NCBI GenBank assembly: GCA_963576475.1
Contig: OY754972.1
Coordinates: 27,128,424 to 27,192,423, forward strand
Direction of reading: 5' to 3'
Source of the DNA: Molanna angustata
Lineage: Eukaryota > Arthropoda > Insecta > Trichoptera > Molannidae
DNA: 64,000 nucleotides
This document shows positions 1 through 10,081 of this stretch, piece after piece. Position numbers and translations under genes: made by a program. Position 1 is the stretch's first letter, and each line of letters starts with the position of its first letter. Under the pieces are notes generated by a model. That model did not search any database and had not been told where the DNA came from. It was given only the letters and a program-made list of their open reading frames with translations.

Positions 1-1514
1 TGTCGGACAACCTCTGCAACCCAAGCAGCGACTGAATAAAGTCATAATTAAGTTCCTCAATCGGTATTTGAAGTTTAAAGTTGATATAACGGAAGAATTT
101 ATGTTGGACCTTTTCTATAGACTTTGAGTGGATTGTGTAATACGGTGACCACACTGGTGTGTTGTATTCCACCTGACTTCTAACCAAAGATACAAAAAGT
201 AATTTTAACGAGTTAATTGATTTAAAATCCTTAGTTAGTCTCAGGATAAACCCCAGTAATTTTAAAGCCTTATTTGTAACGCTGTTTATGTGTGGAATGA
301 AAGTAAGCCCTTCATCAAATATTACACCAAGATCTTTTATATTTGTCACACGTTCCAGCGATGTATTATTCAATCGGTATTTATACACAATAGGGTTTTT
401 TACTCTGTGAAAGCTGATTATTTGACATTTTTGGGCATTTAAGAACAGTTTATTATTGTTACACCAGATCTCAAGATTCTCTAAATTTTTTTGAAGTACC
501 AAACTGTCCTCAATGCTGTTTATTCTCTTATACATCTTTAAATCATCAGCAAAAAGCAAGCAGTTTACTCCGTCAAAGGATTTTATAATATCATTTATAA
601 ATAGAACAGGCCCCAAATGACTACCCTGAGGCACACCACTAGATGTCACAAAACCATTACCCTCAACATTCTTCACTCTAACCACCATTTTTCTTGAACA
701 TAAATAACTTGACAGCCAATCATGAAGTGAACTATGAATTCCGTACAATTTTATTTTTTGAAGAAGTATACTATGTGGCACTCTATCGAACGCCTTACTG
801 AAATCAGTATAGACCGAGTCCACCTGAGATTTATTAGCAAATGCTTCCATAATATGATTTTCGTATATAATAAGGTTTGTCAATGTCGATCTTCCATTTA
901 TAAATCCATGTTGACAGGGGTTAGTCAGGCCATTCAAAATAGGAGCAAGACTATCAAGAACTAGTGATTCAAAGAACTTAGGGATCGCTGATAAAATACT
1001 TATTGGCCTATAGTTGCAAATATTAGATTTTTCGCCCTTTTTATATATCGGAATAATAAAGCTAGCTTTCCAGTAATATGGAAAATATCCCAACTTCAAA
1101 GATTCATTAAAGAGTACATACAATGGGAAAGTCATATATGTACTACAGTTCTTTAAAAGATGATTTGGGATTCCATCAGGACCTGTGGGTTTTCTTACAT
1201 CCAGTCTTTCAAGTCCCTTGACAATGTTCAGGAACTCCAACCTGCAGCTCCCTATCGAGACAGTCGCCTCAGGATCGTGCAGGGTTGTTGAACCCAATCC
1301 AGTGTCAGGTACCAGCATGTTTCTAAAAAAATGTTCAAAATAACCATTTATCGTATGTAAGTCATCACTACCATTACCATTGTAGAACATTGTATCAGGA
1401 ATTTGACTGTTATCCTTCCGCTGTGAATTTGCAAACTTCCACAAAGTTTTAGTGTCGTATTGGACCCCATTCTCGACTTCAGCCATGTAATTGTTGTAGC
1501 ACTCTGACACCAGC
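1..1514 (-). pseudogene. Jockey-like LINE, reverse transcriptase part of ORF2 (runs off left edge)
   Basis: Reading the minus strand leftward from about 1514 gives a frame that stays open to the window edge. It contains the fingers motif KPTGPDGIPNHLL (about 1195-1155), the palm motif TDFSKAFDRVP (about 820-785), the SSGVPQGSHLGPVLF block (about 640-600), the catalytic FADD (about 553-542) and a thumb/C-terminal part. These are the ordered motifs of a jockey/CR1-type non-LTR reverse transcriptase, which copies the element's RNA at a nicked target. The 5' side is cut by the GC-rich insertion at 1515-2456, and the endonuclease half lies beyond it on the same strand. I saw no stop in this half. 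As part of the split ORF2 it cannot be functional. Confidence 0.85.
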
Positions 1515-2456
1515 TCTCTCTCTCTGCGGTCGCAGAGAGGGCCGTCAGTCCACTGGACGCAGGGCGTCCTAGTTATGTAAAGTGTGACCAGCTTCGGTCT
1601 TGGATCGAGAGAGAATTGAAGGCACTCACCCCAAGAACGCGGTCCTTTCCTCTTCGACCGTCTGCTGAGGGAGACGCTCAGCAGATCACCCCGTCGTAGA
1701 CCAGCAGGAAGCTACAGGTGGGTGACGTCCTCAGGTATAGGTCCTCGATCCAGAACAAAAGAAAAAAAGAGAACAGAAAAGCGATTGCAGACGAGAAATT
1801 CTGGGTCAAGGGCGCGACAGGCTATGGTAATCCTCCCCTCCACACGGTTACAAAAGGGGGACCCTGGCTTGCGCTAGGGCAGACACTTCCCAGGCCGTCG
1901 GCGCCTCGAGTCAGTAATAAGATATAGTCAGGTGTTAAAAATAAAAAAAAATTGCAAGTTACGAGGCGCACTACGGCCTGAGAAGCTGCTTCTATCCTTC
2001 GGCTGCAGTCTGAAGAGGCCTCTACAGTTACAAAGTGCTGCCAAAAGATTTACAAAAAAAATTTACCGCGTGGCGGAGGTACCTTAAGTGTTCAATTTTG
2101 GGGCAGTTGCACCTCTGTTGTGTCAGGACCGATAGATCTCAACCTGTTGGGATTCTCTGGCGGAATCCCAAGGGTTCTTTCAGTTATCAAGTTGGTTTTT
2201 TTGTGCCGGAGAGTGTCCGGCCGTCTTTTGATTAAAAAGTCAGCTGATCAGCTGTTGGTAGCTGTCAGACTCTCTTTTCGTTTGAAAAAAGTTCAAAATC
2301 ATTGTGCAAAAAAGAATTGCCATATAATAAAAAATAAAAATAATTTCCCCAGAATCCCGTTGACGGTCGGGGTAGGTTCCGCGGAGAAATTTAGCCACAA
2401 CCTACTCGAATAGGACGGTGGATCTCTCTCGCGGACATGGGGCCGAGGCGGGCCGG
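1515..2456. mobile_element. Unclassified ~940-bp GC-rich insertion inside the LINE ORF2
   Basis: The stretch interrupts the LINE between its endonuclease-linker half and its reverse transcriptase half. Its composition is strikingly GC-rich against AT-rich surroundings. The left end has a perfect 9-bp hairpin (CTCTCTGCG, GT loop, CGCAGAGAG). A purine tract near 1943-1960 could be an internal A-rich end, so it may be composite. Both junctions sit in (CT)n/(GA)n, so a short AGAGAG-type target duplication is possible but cannot be fixed. Small open frames (for example 1718-1927 plus) have no motif I recognise. It could be a retroposed transcript or an unlisted transposon. Confidence 0.5.
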
Positions 2457-3402
2457 TATCAACTCTCTTGCCAGTTTCTTGCATTTTTTTCTTCTTTTTT
2501 TTCGTCAGCATTTCTTGTCTCCTTAAATTGTTTGTGGGCCTGTTTTTTATCTGTGATTAGAGATCTTATTTCATGATTGAACCATATTGGATATCCTTGT
2601 AACCATATACATGACTCAGATACATAGTTTTCAATAATTTGATTCAAAATATTATAAAATTTCTGCAATTTCTGATCCAAATCTAAATTCTCATGGAGAA
2701 AAGACCAATTTACATCTCTCAAAAATATATTAATTGCAGTAAAATTTGCTTTACTAAAATTTAAAAATTTGGTTACACGTGGTTTAAACTCTGGAATTGA
2801 ACACATAGTACAAATTTCCAAGGGAGGATGATATTTATCTTCAGGTAATAAAACTTCACTAGACATCTCTACAGTCAGTCTCATTTCATTTGTTATGACT
2901 AAATCTAAGAGTTTACCAAAACAGTTTGTATTAAAATTGTTTTGCACTAATCCTAAAAAGTTTAACATTTCAATTATTTCCTTAGATCTGGCACATTCAC
3001 TCATACAGTTTGTGTCATCATGTACCAGGTGATTACGATCATGCTCGAACTCAAATTTTCTTTCTAGACTGTCTTCAAAATTCTGTGACCATCGAATATT
3101 GGGAAGGTTGTAATCGCCAGTTAGCACAATTTAGCTTTGGGATATCTTGTGAGAAGAGATTCCACATCTTCAGAGTGTTGCTTATATTTTGAGATGTCTG
3201 CTCCGGGTGGGATGTATACACACCCCAGAACTACTCCCGCCGATGGAACGTCTATATAAACAAATATTTGTTCTATAGTGCTTCCGGAAACTGATATTCT
3301 TTTTGCCTTAAGATTATCTCTAACAGCTATGAGAACTCCTCCCCCCCTTGTTTTATTACTGTTATGTTGGTTAATATTATATAAACGATTGCTTATTTCT
3401 TA
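2457..3402 (-). pseudogene. Jockey-like LINE, endonuclease and linker part of ORF2
   Basis: Minus-strand frame 3127-2459 contains TGDYNLPNIRWS, the GDFN..I.W motif of apurinic-type LINE endonucleases, and ends in a linker with YPIWFNHEIRSLI before running into the insertion. Upstream (3402-3135), in another frame, lies the preceding endonuclease block TRGGGVLIAVRDNL and GVVLGCVYIPPGADIS. The frames join after PKAK near 3130 if one missing base is allowed, so there is a -1 frameshift. An in-frame stop lies just upstream of 3402, where recognisable LINE sequence ends, so the copy is 5' truncated. It belongs to the same element as the reverse transcriptase at 1-1514. Confidence 0.82.
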
Positions 3403-3419
3403 ACTAATTTACATTCTTG

Positions 3420-3533
3420 GCCAACGGCGGGACATAAAAGCTAGTATGTAATAGTTTGGTATGTATTCTTCAATTATACATACTATCGCCATCGACAGTT
3501 GGATCTCATGTTTTACATGCAACTATTATAAAA
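3420..3533 (-). repeat. Family A dispersed repeat, 5'-end fragment
   Basis: Inverted with respect to the copies at 23321 and 46157, this shows the family's 5' end: the TAGTTTGGTA.GTATTCTTCAA block, the ATCGACAGTTGGAT subterminal repeat, then CATGT.TTACATGCAACTA. Only the terminal ~110 bp are present. Confidence 0.7.
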
Positions 3534-3831
3534 AATCTACTATTTCTAATATATTAGAGCTGAATCATTAATTTTTGGCACTTGGTGCACAACATTTGAA
3601 TTTTCCTTGAATATCGGTTATAAATATTTAGTTTTAGTTTTTTTCAAAACTTTTAAACTCAGAATTTCGAATTTTTGTTTCAGTAAGGGGTTATAAGCGG
3701 TTGAATATGTTTTTGACTCATATATTTATTATTCATATATTATATGTCTTTTATATAATTTGTTTTTTATATTATAATTTAAAATAAATTAATAAACTTT
3801 GTTTGATTTTCACTAGTTATATTTTTTAAAA

Positions 3832-3871
3832 CACAACATGTTTCGATAACCTCCGTTATCTTCCTCAGGTG
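3832..3871 (-). ncRNA. Candidate type I hammerhead ribozyme (left arm)
   Basis: On the minus strand: stem I strand CAC (3871-3869), core CTGAGGA, stem II GATAAC/GTTATC with a GGAG loop, core GAA, self-complementary stem III ACATGT (3841-3836), cleavage-site nucleotide T (3835), then GTG (3834-3832) closing stem I. All conserved core positions of a minimal hammerhead are present. The very short stem III suggests activity as a dimer, as known for Penelope-type hammerheads. Activity is inferred. Confidence 0.6.
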
Positions 3872-3930
3872 AGAGGTGAGTTAATACTAGGTGAGATAAT
3901 ACATACCAATAATAGTATTAACTCACCTCT

Positions 3931-3970
3931 CACCTGAGGAAGATAACGGAGGTTATCGAAACATGTTGTG
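3931..3970 (+). ncRNA. Candidate type I hammerhead ribozyme (right arm)
   Basis: Plus-strand mirror of the motif at 3832-3871: CAC 3931-3933, CTGAGGA 3934-3940, stem II to 3957, GAA 3958-3960, ACATGT 3961-3966, T 3967, GTG 3968-3970. Predicted self-cleavage would be after 3967. Either strand's transcript carries one ribozyme plus its antisense, so the long palindrome may compete with ribozyme folding. Confidence 0.6.
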
Positions 3971-4031
3971 TTTTAAAAAATATAACTAGTGAAAATCAAA
4001 CAAAGTTTATTAATTTATTTTAAATTATAAT

Positions 4032-5058
4032 TAAAATGAATTTTCACAAAGTGAACGCCTCTACCTTAGAACATTTGTTTTTTATATAGTTATTTATAAT
4101 GTAATGTATCTTTATAATTTATCTTTTATATAATAATTTGTCTTTTATATAATTTATATAATATGTAAGTTTATTACTCATATATAATATGTCCTTACTT
4201 AAAACAGGAATTATTCCTAGTTAGATAGACATAGGTAAAGTGATGGAATGATGCCAATCAGGGAACACCCATGATTTTTTATTATAATTATTATTATTTT
4301 GTTTATCATGTTTTTTGTTTTGTATATTTTTTGTTTGTTTTTATATAAATACTGAGTGGTCTCTGTGGTGTATTGATTCTGTAAGTTTTCTTTTCTTATG
4401 TTAAATAAATATATTATTATTATTTCAGAAACCGTGAAAAGCCATGACGCAGAAAAATGTATAAATATAGACAAATGTATAATATCTCAAACTTCATTTA
4501 ATGAAAAGTTCCAGGGTATTTTTGACAAATTTATGTGTTTACCTGCCTATATTTCCAAGTATTTTTTTAACAAATTGTAAAACAACAAAACGCCCCAAGT
4601 AGATAATTTAATTTTCTATAGTAAATTATATACATGATAGTAGTACAAACTAAACATTTTTTAACAATTTTTTCAAAAATTGAATTTAGGTACGACGTCG
4701 TTTTATGCATACACAATATATACGGGGACTTAATAGATGCATAACATCAAGCTGCTTACCTATTCGGGTAAGGAATAAGGGACTGAACTCCATACTATCC
4801 TATCCTGATATAAGTACATGTTTTGTATTGGGAAATAAAATATTTTAATACATTCAATAATTTGGATTTAAGGTTTTATAGTTTGGTACATTTATTTATA
4901 ACATACATAGATTTTTACGTATTCTTTCACTAGGTATATACTTACATATTATCGCCATGGACAGTTGGATTTCATGAGTAATAGGAACTAGTAGGTATGT
5001 ACATAGGTAGGTATATATAAAGATAATGCCAGAGCAAAACGTGTGCTTGTTTTTTTTA
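4032..5058. other. AT-rich spacer with two short repeat fragments
   Basis: No gene seen. Positions 4770-4830 carry, inverted, the short block GGATAGTATGGAG...GATGGTATG shared by family A and other repeats. Positions 4878-4985 are a degraded, inverted family A 5' end with GACAGTTGGAT. The rest is low-complexity AT sequence. Confidence 0.5.
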
Positions 5059-5182
5059 AGTTGCATATTCGTATACATTGGATATTTTAAGTTGCATATT
5101 CGTATACATTGGATATTTTAAGTTGCATATTCGTATACATTGGATATTTTAAGTTGCATATTCGTATTCATTGGATATTTTC
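5059..5182 (+). repeat. 31-bp minisatellite, 4 copies
   Basis: AGTTGCATATTCGTATACAT followed by TGGATATTTTA starts at 5059, 5090, 5121 and 5152 (period 31), with a single difference in the last copy. The array merges into a family B terminus, whose end (TTGCATATGCGCAAACATTGG in the copy at 53790) resembles the repeat unit. Confidence 0.9.
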
Positions 5183-5560
5183 CCTGTCGGGAGTTAATGA
5201 TATTTTTTTGACAAATTTTAAACATCTCAATAGAAACGAAGTTGGAATATTATTTTAGATGGCTGGTGGCAGAGCGGTTAGGGCGCTGGATTTGTTATCC
5301 ATTGGTCGCGAGTTCGAATCCTGCCACAACCGAGTTCGTTCACCTATGGCACAAGCATTTATGCTTAATTTAGGGAACGTATGAGGATGTATATGTACCT
5401 ACTTGTTAATACAAAGACGTATTCATTCTTTAAAAATGAAAAAAAAATATAGGAGAATCATGAACTCAAGGTACCTACAGGGCTTACGACCTACCATCGG
5501 CTGGTTTACGTTATCACTGTATGCGCTTGCGCAACGTTCTCCAATTATGTCTTCTTATTG
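5163..5560 (-). mobile_element. Family B repeat fragment, interrupted by a SINE
   Basis: Inverted relative to the copy at 23627-24737. CCCTGTCGGGAGT through GAAGTTGGAATATT (5181-5252) and CTACAGGGCTTACGACC through GCGCAACGTTCTCC (5474-5543) are the two halves of the family B consensus, with the SINE between them. This dates the SINE as younger than this B copy. Confidence 0.75.
5262..5446 (+). mobile_element. tRNA-derived SINE
   Basis: The head is tRNA-like: an A-box TGGCAGAGCGGTTAGG near 5268-5285 and a B-box GAGTTCGAATCC near 5309. These are internal RNA polymerase III promoter elements. The body TTCACCTATGGCACAAGCAT...TTAGGGAACGTATGAGGATG is shared with the copy at 7226. An A-rich tail precedes the resumption of family B. 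The acceptor stem does not pair properly, so it is not a functional tRNA gene. Confidence 0.8.
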
Positions 5561-6189
5561 AATTGGCGCATCTTGGGCTAAAAAAGGCGAGACGAGACTA
5601 GTGTGTGTGGAGATACATGCATGTGTTGGGCTTAATTTTATAAGATAATGCACACCCGCACATCTGTCGTTGGTTACCTCACAATGTGGGGTTTGCCGCG
5701 ACGGTATGAATATTAAAATTATAAATAATACTTTGTTTGAATAAACCCCACCGAAGGGGTATTATATTATAAGTAGGTCGGTCAAAAGGGTGGCACTATG
5801 CGCATCGCTTGGTCACTCTCTTGGGATAAAGAATATAGGTATGTAATGCAAATATTATATAGATTGATTTAAAGAAATAATTAAATAAGTCAGTATGATG
5901 TAGGTAAGTACCTACCATACCTAATTAATAGGTACCTACTACATAATAATATTGCATGTCCATATATGTAGTCAAATTATGTATGTATGTATGTATAATA
6001 TTATTATTTCAGTTGGTTGACCCGTTGAATTGATTATGTTAAATTGATTTTTGTGTCAAACAAACAAACAAACAAACATAATATGTAGGTAGGTAAGTAT
6101 ATTGATGGAATGCTTATTATGGCTCTGTAATTTATTGTATCATTTTTGATTTATAATATTCTTCTTTTTTATGTATACCTCTGGATCTG
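5561..6189. other. Unclassified sequence, no gene seen
   Basis: Contains a short hairpin-prone block (ACCCCACCGAAGGGGT near 5745-5760) and a GC-moderate patch at 5580-5830 unlike its flanks. These may be part of an unrecognised repeat. The remainder is AT-rich with short GTAT and CAAA runs near 5980 and 6058. Confidence 0.4.
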
Positions 6190-6650
6190 TTTTAAGAGAT
6201 CAGCTGTGATGTGAATTCCCAGCTATCCCTCCCTGAGGTTGAGGCTAATTGTGCAGCACGATATGAGGAACATACCAGTCCCTCTTCCGCTGCCTACCAC
6301 ACCTGACGATATCATCAATCTCACATATTTCCCTTATTCTGGTGTTCCTCACTCGGTCTCTCAAGGGTTTGCCTGCTATCATTCTCAGTAGGTATATTCA
6401 TTTCTGAAATTTTCAGCATTTGTTTACTTCTGAATATGCCATCACTGGTCTTAATACGCATGACTTGTAAATTCTTATTTTGCTCTTTTTGGCCGCAATA
6501 TCCTCATATATCGAGATATTGGTTTTTTATAGAGCGACCGAGACTGCAGCTGCTTTATTGACTTGGCTCTGAATTTCTTTGCAGAGGTCAGCGTCTTCCG
6601 TCAGGTCTATTATTAAGTATTTAAAAGTATTGACCTGTTCAGAATTTTTT
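6190..6650 (-). pseudogene. LINE 3' tail: reverse transcriptase C-terminal remnant
   Basis: The minus strand encodes VNTFKYLIIDLTEDADLCKEI, then QVNKAAAVS and, in broken frames, KSKIRIYKSCVLRPVMAYSE and LRDRVRNTRIREICEIDDIV. These are typical C-terminal blocks of insect non-LTR ORF2 proteins. It has stops and frameshifts, and no catalytic domain remains. Confidence 0.65.
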
Positions 6651-6659
6651 GTTGGTCAT

Positions 6660-6823
6660 TGTTTCCTTGTTTCTGGTAGAAGAAGCGTAGGGAGACCTAA
6701 ACTACGATGGTTGGACGGCGTTGTCGCGGACTCTCGGTCTATGGGGCAACAGAAGTGGAAGGTGACAGCCAGCGATAGAGCAGTATGTAGAAGTTTCTTG
6801 GAGGCAGCATCTTCACCATTCTA
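6660..6823 (+). pseudogene. LINE ORF2 C-terminal tail, opposite strand
   Basis: The plus strand reads GRRSVGRPKLRWLDGVVADS then QKWKVTASDRAVCRSFLEAA and a stop at 6822. This is the conserved extreme C-terminus of many LINE ORF2 proteins (GRP..RWLD...DR..WR.. .EA). It sits tail to tail with the minus-strand remnant at 6190-6650, so the pair records two insertions or an inversion. Confidence 0.7.
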
Positions 6824-6959
6824 ATACCCAAGCTGGATTTTAATTTCCTTAATCTGTTCATCCATTACTAAATTAAACATGAATTAAACCTATCTCTTAT
6901 TGTGTTCCGAAAAAAAATGCTCGTTTGATAATAAGCCAATAAAACACCATCGCCATATA

Positions 6960-7200
6960 TGAAGTGACGAAGAAACCATTTTGTAACGCCATCTATTGAT
7001 AAATTGGTTTGTAAACAATGAAAGTCCATGATGTAACAATGCTATAAATATTTGATTGATAGGGAACTCGATAGGAAGGTTTGATTGGTGAACGCACGTA
7101 AACCAGCCGATGACATGTCGTAAGCCCTGTAGGTGCCTTAAGTTACTGTCTATCCTTCTATCCTTATTCTATCCCTCCTCTTTATTGAGATGTTAAAAAT
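6960..7200 (+). mobile_element. Family B repeat, diverged fragment
   Basis: Same orientation as 23627-24737 but well diverged: GCCATCTATTGATA, TGATAGGGAACTC, TTGGTGAACGCACG, then GTAAACCAGCCGATGACATG and CGTAAGCCCTGTAGGTGCC, ending in the degraded TTTATTGAGAT block. It is older than the copies at 23-24 kb and 53.8 kb. Confidence 0.7.
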
Positions 7201-7225
7201 ATAACATGCTTGAAAATTGGATGGT

Positions 7226-7395
7226 GATGGGTGATGGGTGGTTAGCACGCTGTGTTAGCAATTCAGTGGACGCGAGTTCGAATCCTGCCACGACCGATTT
7301 CGTTCACCTATAGCGCAAGCATATGCTTATTTTAGGGAATGTATGAGGATGTATATGTTCTTGTCACAAGGACATATTCATTCTTAAAAAAAAAT
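7226..7395 (+). mobile_element. tRNA-derived SINE, second copy
   Basis: The head is damaged but keeps GGTTAGCACGCTG and the B-box GCGAGTTCGAATCCTGCCAC, followed by the same body as the 5262 SINE (TTCACCTATAGCGCAAGCAT...GGGAATGTATGAGGATG) and an A-run at its 3' end. The 120-bp tandem array begins directly after the A-run. Confidence 0.8.
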
Positions 7396-7399
7396 GTAA

Positions 7400-7879
7400 A
7401 TTGTGATTCGTAGCTATTCACAAAATAAAGAATAAGGTATTTTAGAACTTATATGGTGATAAAAATATCCATGTACTAGTAAGTGCATGGGAGGATCAAT
7501 TACAGAATGTTTTTAAACAATTGTGATTCGTAGCTATTCACAAAATAATGAATAAGGTATTTTAGAACTTATATGGTGATAAAAATATCCATGTACTAGT
7601 AAGTTCATGGGAGGATCAATTACAGAATGCTTTTAAACAATTGTGATTCGTAGCTATTCACAAAATAAAGAATAAGGTATTTTAGAACTTATATGGTGAT
7701 AAAAATATCCATGTACTAGTAAGTGCATGGGAGGATCAATTACAGAATGTTTTTAAACAATTGTGATTCGTAGCTATTCACAAAATAAAGAATAAGGTAT
7801 TTTAGAACTTATATGGTGATAAAAATATCCATGTACTAGTAAGTGCATGGGAGGATCAATTACAGAATGTTTTTAAACA
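7400..7879 (+). repeat. 120-bp tandem repeat, 4 copies
   Basis: Units start near 7400, 7520, 7640 and 7760 and differ at only a few sites (AAAGAAT/AATGAAT, GTGCATGG/GTTCATGG). Each contains TTGTGATTCGTAGCTATTCA and ends in TTTTTAAACA. No coding content. Confidence 0.95.
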
Positions 7880-8247
7880 GAAAAAAATATTATTTTCGAC
7901 ATATTCATTTTTGATGTAGGTAGGTACCTACTCATAATGGGTAGGCGATAATATATTTGTTCTGATGTCTAATGATGGAAAAAATGTGCCTAAATGTTAT
8001 AGGACGAAAATATCCTTTGCGAATGTAAGTACAATTTTCGCCAAACATTTTGAACGAGCTTCCGGTTGCGCAAAGCGCAAATTTGTGTCTTTTTGCTTCG
8101 TTGGTTTACGAGCAAGTCGCCCCCCTTCTCGGCTACAAGTTCAAGATGTTTGGCTACAACTTATACCTACGTGTAAATCTTTCTCTAGGTCTGTTAATTC
8201 AGGCGGCAACTTTTCGATAGCCACCGTTCTCTAAATATTTTTCCTTC

Positions 8248-8280
8248 AGTCGACGCGTATCGTTCGTCGCTGTAGGACGT
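8248..8280 (+). promoter_or_regulatory. Candidate core promoter: initiator plus DPE
   Basis: TCAGTC at 8246-8251 matches the arthropod initiator TCAKTY. With its A at 8248 as +1, GGACGT occupies +28 to +33, exactly the position and consensus (RGWYVT) of the downstream promoter element. The block lies in non-repetitive, CpG-containing sequence (8080-8350), unlike the repeats around it. No TATA box is evident, as usual for DPE promoters. Transcription is not shown. Confidence 0.5.
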
Positions 8281-8664
8281 TGTACAAACGCCGCGTTTCC
8301 ACGCTCACGTTACGAATTTTCCAAAGTTTTTCTCGATGTTTTCGCCGTGAATTTTAGCATCAACAAGTGATCGCTCTCATCGCGTTATTAACAAAAGTTT
8401 CATATTGTGGCGTTGAAAATATATTGAATTGATTTATTTGACCGTGAGCCGAATGTTTTGTGATAAAGTGATGATGAACTAAAAAAATAATAATTATAAT
8501 GTTTATATAAACGAAACATTCGACTGATAAAAAGTGTAATGTAAGAAAGCGTTGTTTTGAAATGAAAATAATAATTGAACAAATCACTTACTAGAAATAA
8601 CCAAAGAAAACAAGTCATTCTTTGAAAGCCAAGTTGTCAAAACAAGAAGATTCAATGATGGAAG
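8248..8664 (+). other. Candidate first exon of a host gene (5' UTR plus start of CDS)
   Basis: From the candidate start at 8248 the sequence is non-repetitive to a consensus splice donor, AAG|GTAAGT, at 8664/8665. Just before it are two in-frame ATGs (8655, 8658), so the exon would code only M-M-E plus one base of the next codon. Several upstream ATGs lie in the leader, which weakens the start assignment. No downstream exon could be recognised; if the call is right, the next exon may lie outside the window. Product unknown. Confidence 0.4.
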
Positions 8665-10081
8665 GTAAGTTGTATAAATATAATTCAATTTTCATGATTA
8701 ATTTATTACTGACTTCATGTATGATATTTTGGTGACACCTTTTATAATAAATTAATACTTTAAACATTTATTTATTTTTTATGTAGAGTTTTCTAGTAAC
8801 ATGAATTTATTTACCAACTTATTGAAGACAAACAATGATAATAAAATTAATATTACGTATTTACCAATAACTTTATATATGAAAAAATCGCTGTTGTTTT
8901 AACATAATTTATTAGATTACAGATTTATAGTAGGTACCTACCTATATTTAATACCTATAAAGACTAGTTTAAAACCAAAACAAACTAGGAGGGATAATTT
9001 TTGTATGATCAGAGGACAAGTCCGGTCAAAAGGTGGAGTCAATACCCTCATGAGGGTTTTGATTCCACCGTTTAACCGGAATCACCTCCTTGTTCTATAT
9101 TTTGCATGGGTTTACCAACGTTGACGTCAACAAAACATCTGAGATAGAATGAAAAAACCTGAGATTCGCGCGAGTGAGTTGAATTGTAATACATTTTATA
9201 TTATTGATTAACTATTCGTCCATAGCACATATAATATTTGAGACTCGCGTGAACGAGTTGCGTTATAAATAGATTTTCAATACAATAAAAATAAGTTGGT
9301 TGAAAGACTGAGTAATTAAAAAAATAATAATGAAGTAATCTTTTATTTTTTTGATTCTTTGAATTTGTTTTATTGAGATAAGTAGGTTCCATATTTTCAG
9401 TATAAAATAAAACACATAGGTACCTACATAGGTACACCAGCAAAATAAAATATTTTTTACTAATCAAACACATGAAATTGGTAAATATTAGGTATGTTTA
9501 TATTCTAGGTTCATAAAATAGATTTCACTTTAATTTCAATATTTTTAATTTAATACTTAGGTAGCTTATGTTTATGTTGGACCTATATAAATAAAATGGT
9601 TTATTCTTAAGAAATTTAAAGAGACGTTTACCAAAAAAAGTTAAGCAATATTCATAATATTGGAGTTGATCAAGTTGTGTCGTTGATAAAAAAATACATA
9701 AAAATAAATAACTTTATGAAATAAAAACGCAGACTTTCAACCACCTGCTACCAGAGGATTCTAAAATATCTTGGCCAGGGCCGGATTTAAAATATGCCAA
9801 ATTGCCATGGAACACGATAAAAAGAGATATCAAAGTACTGTATATACATATTTTATTATTTAATACCAAAATTTTAAATATAATAATAATTATTATTATT
9901 AATTAACAGGCAGGCAGCTATTGGTGATGGGCCTGTATCATGTGCTTCTTTGTGTGATGTGCATCCAATCTGTTTTTAAATTGATTGAGTGTTCCATCAA
10001 TGCACAAATAATACTTATGTTTTCCTTATTTGGAGAAAATTTCAGTTTTCTTATTTTTTTTTAACACTAGCATAAAAGTAA
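8665..10081. other. AT-rich spacer, no gene seen
   Basis: Low-complexity AT sequence with TAGGTACCTAC-like strings. The only structured item is the fold-back at 9013-9092. Short minus-strand open frames (9201-9473) are lysine, asparagine and tyrosine rich, as expected by chance in AT-rich DNA. Confidence 0.5.
9013..9092. repeat. Small imperfect fold-back
   Basis: TCCGGTCAAAAGGTGGAGTC and ATTCCACCGTTTAACCGGA flank the centre ACCCTCATGAGGGT, giving arms of about 30 bp with a few mismatches. The GGGTTTTGATT centre resembles the MITE family at 11759, 27265 and 62006, but the ends differ. Confidence 0.65.

Larger units (their letters stand above)
3771..4031. mobile_element. Fold-back element with 118-bp arms carrying hammerhead-like motifs
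   Basis: Arms 3771-3888 and 3914-4031 are near-perfect inverted repeats around a 25-bp spacer. Each arm contains a CTGAGGA - 6-bp stem - GAAAC module like the hammerhead ribozymes of Penelope-like elements. No coding sequence is present. It resembles an inverted pair of Penelope-like termini. I could not identify target duplications. Confidence 0.75.

Noticed and set aside
5267..5340. Functional tRNA gene
   Set aside because: A- and B-boxes are good, but the acceptor stem does not pair and the downstream body is shared with another copy at 7300, so it is a SINE head. The same reasoning applies at 48765.
7965..8234. 89-codon open frame upstream of the candidate promoter
   Set aside because: No recognisable domain, no transcript signal of its own, and a length expected by chance in this less AT-rich patch.
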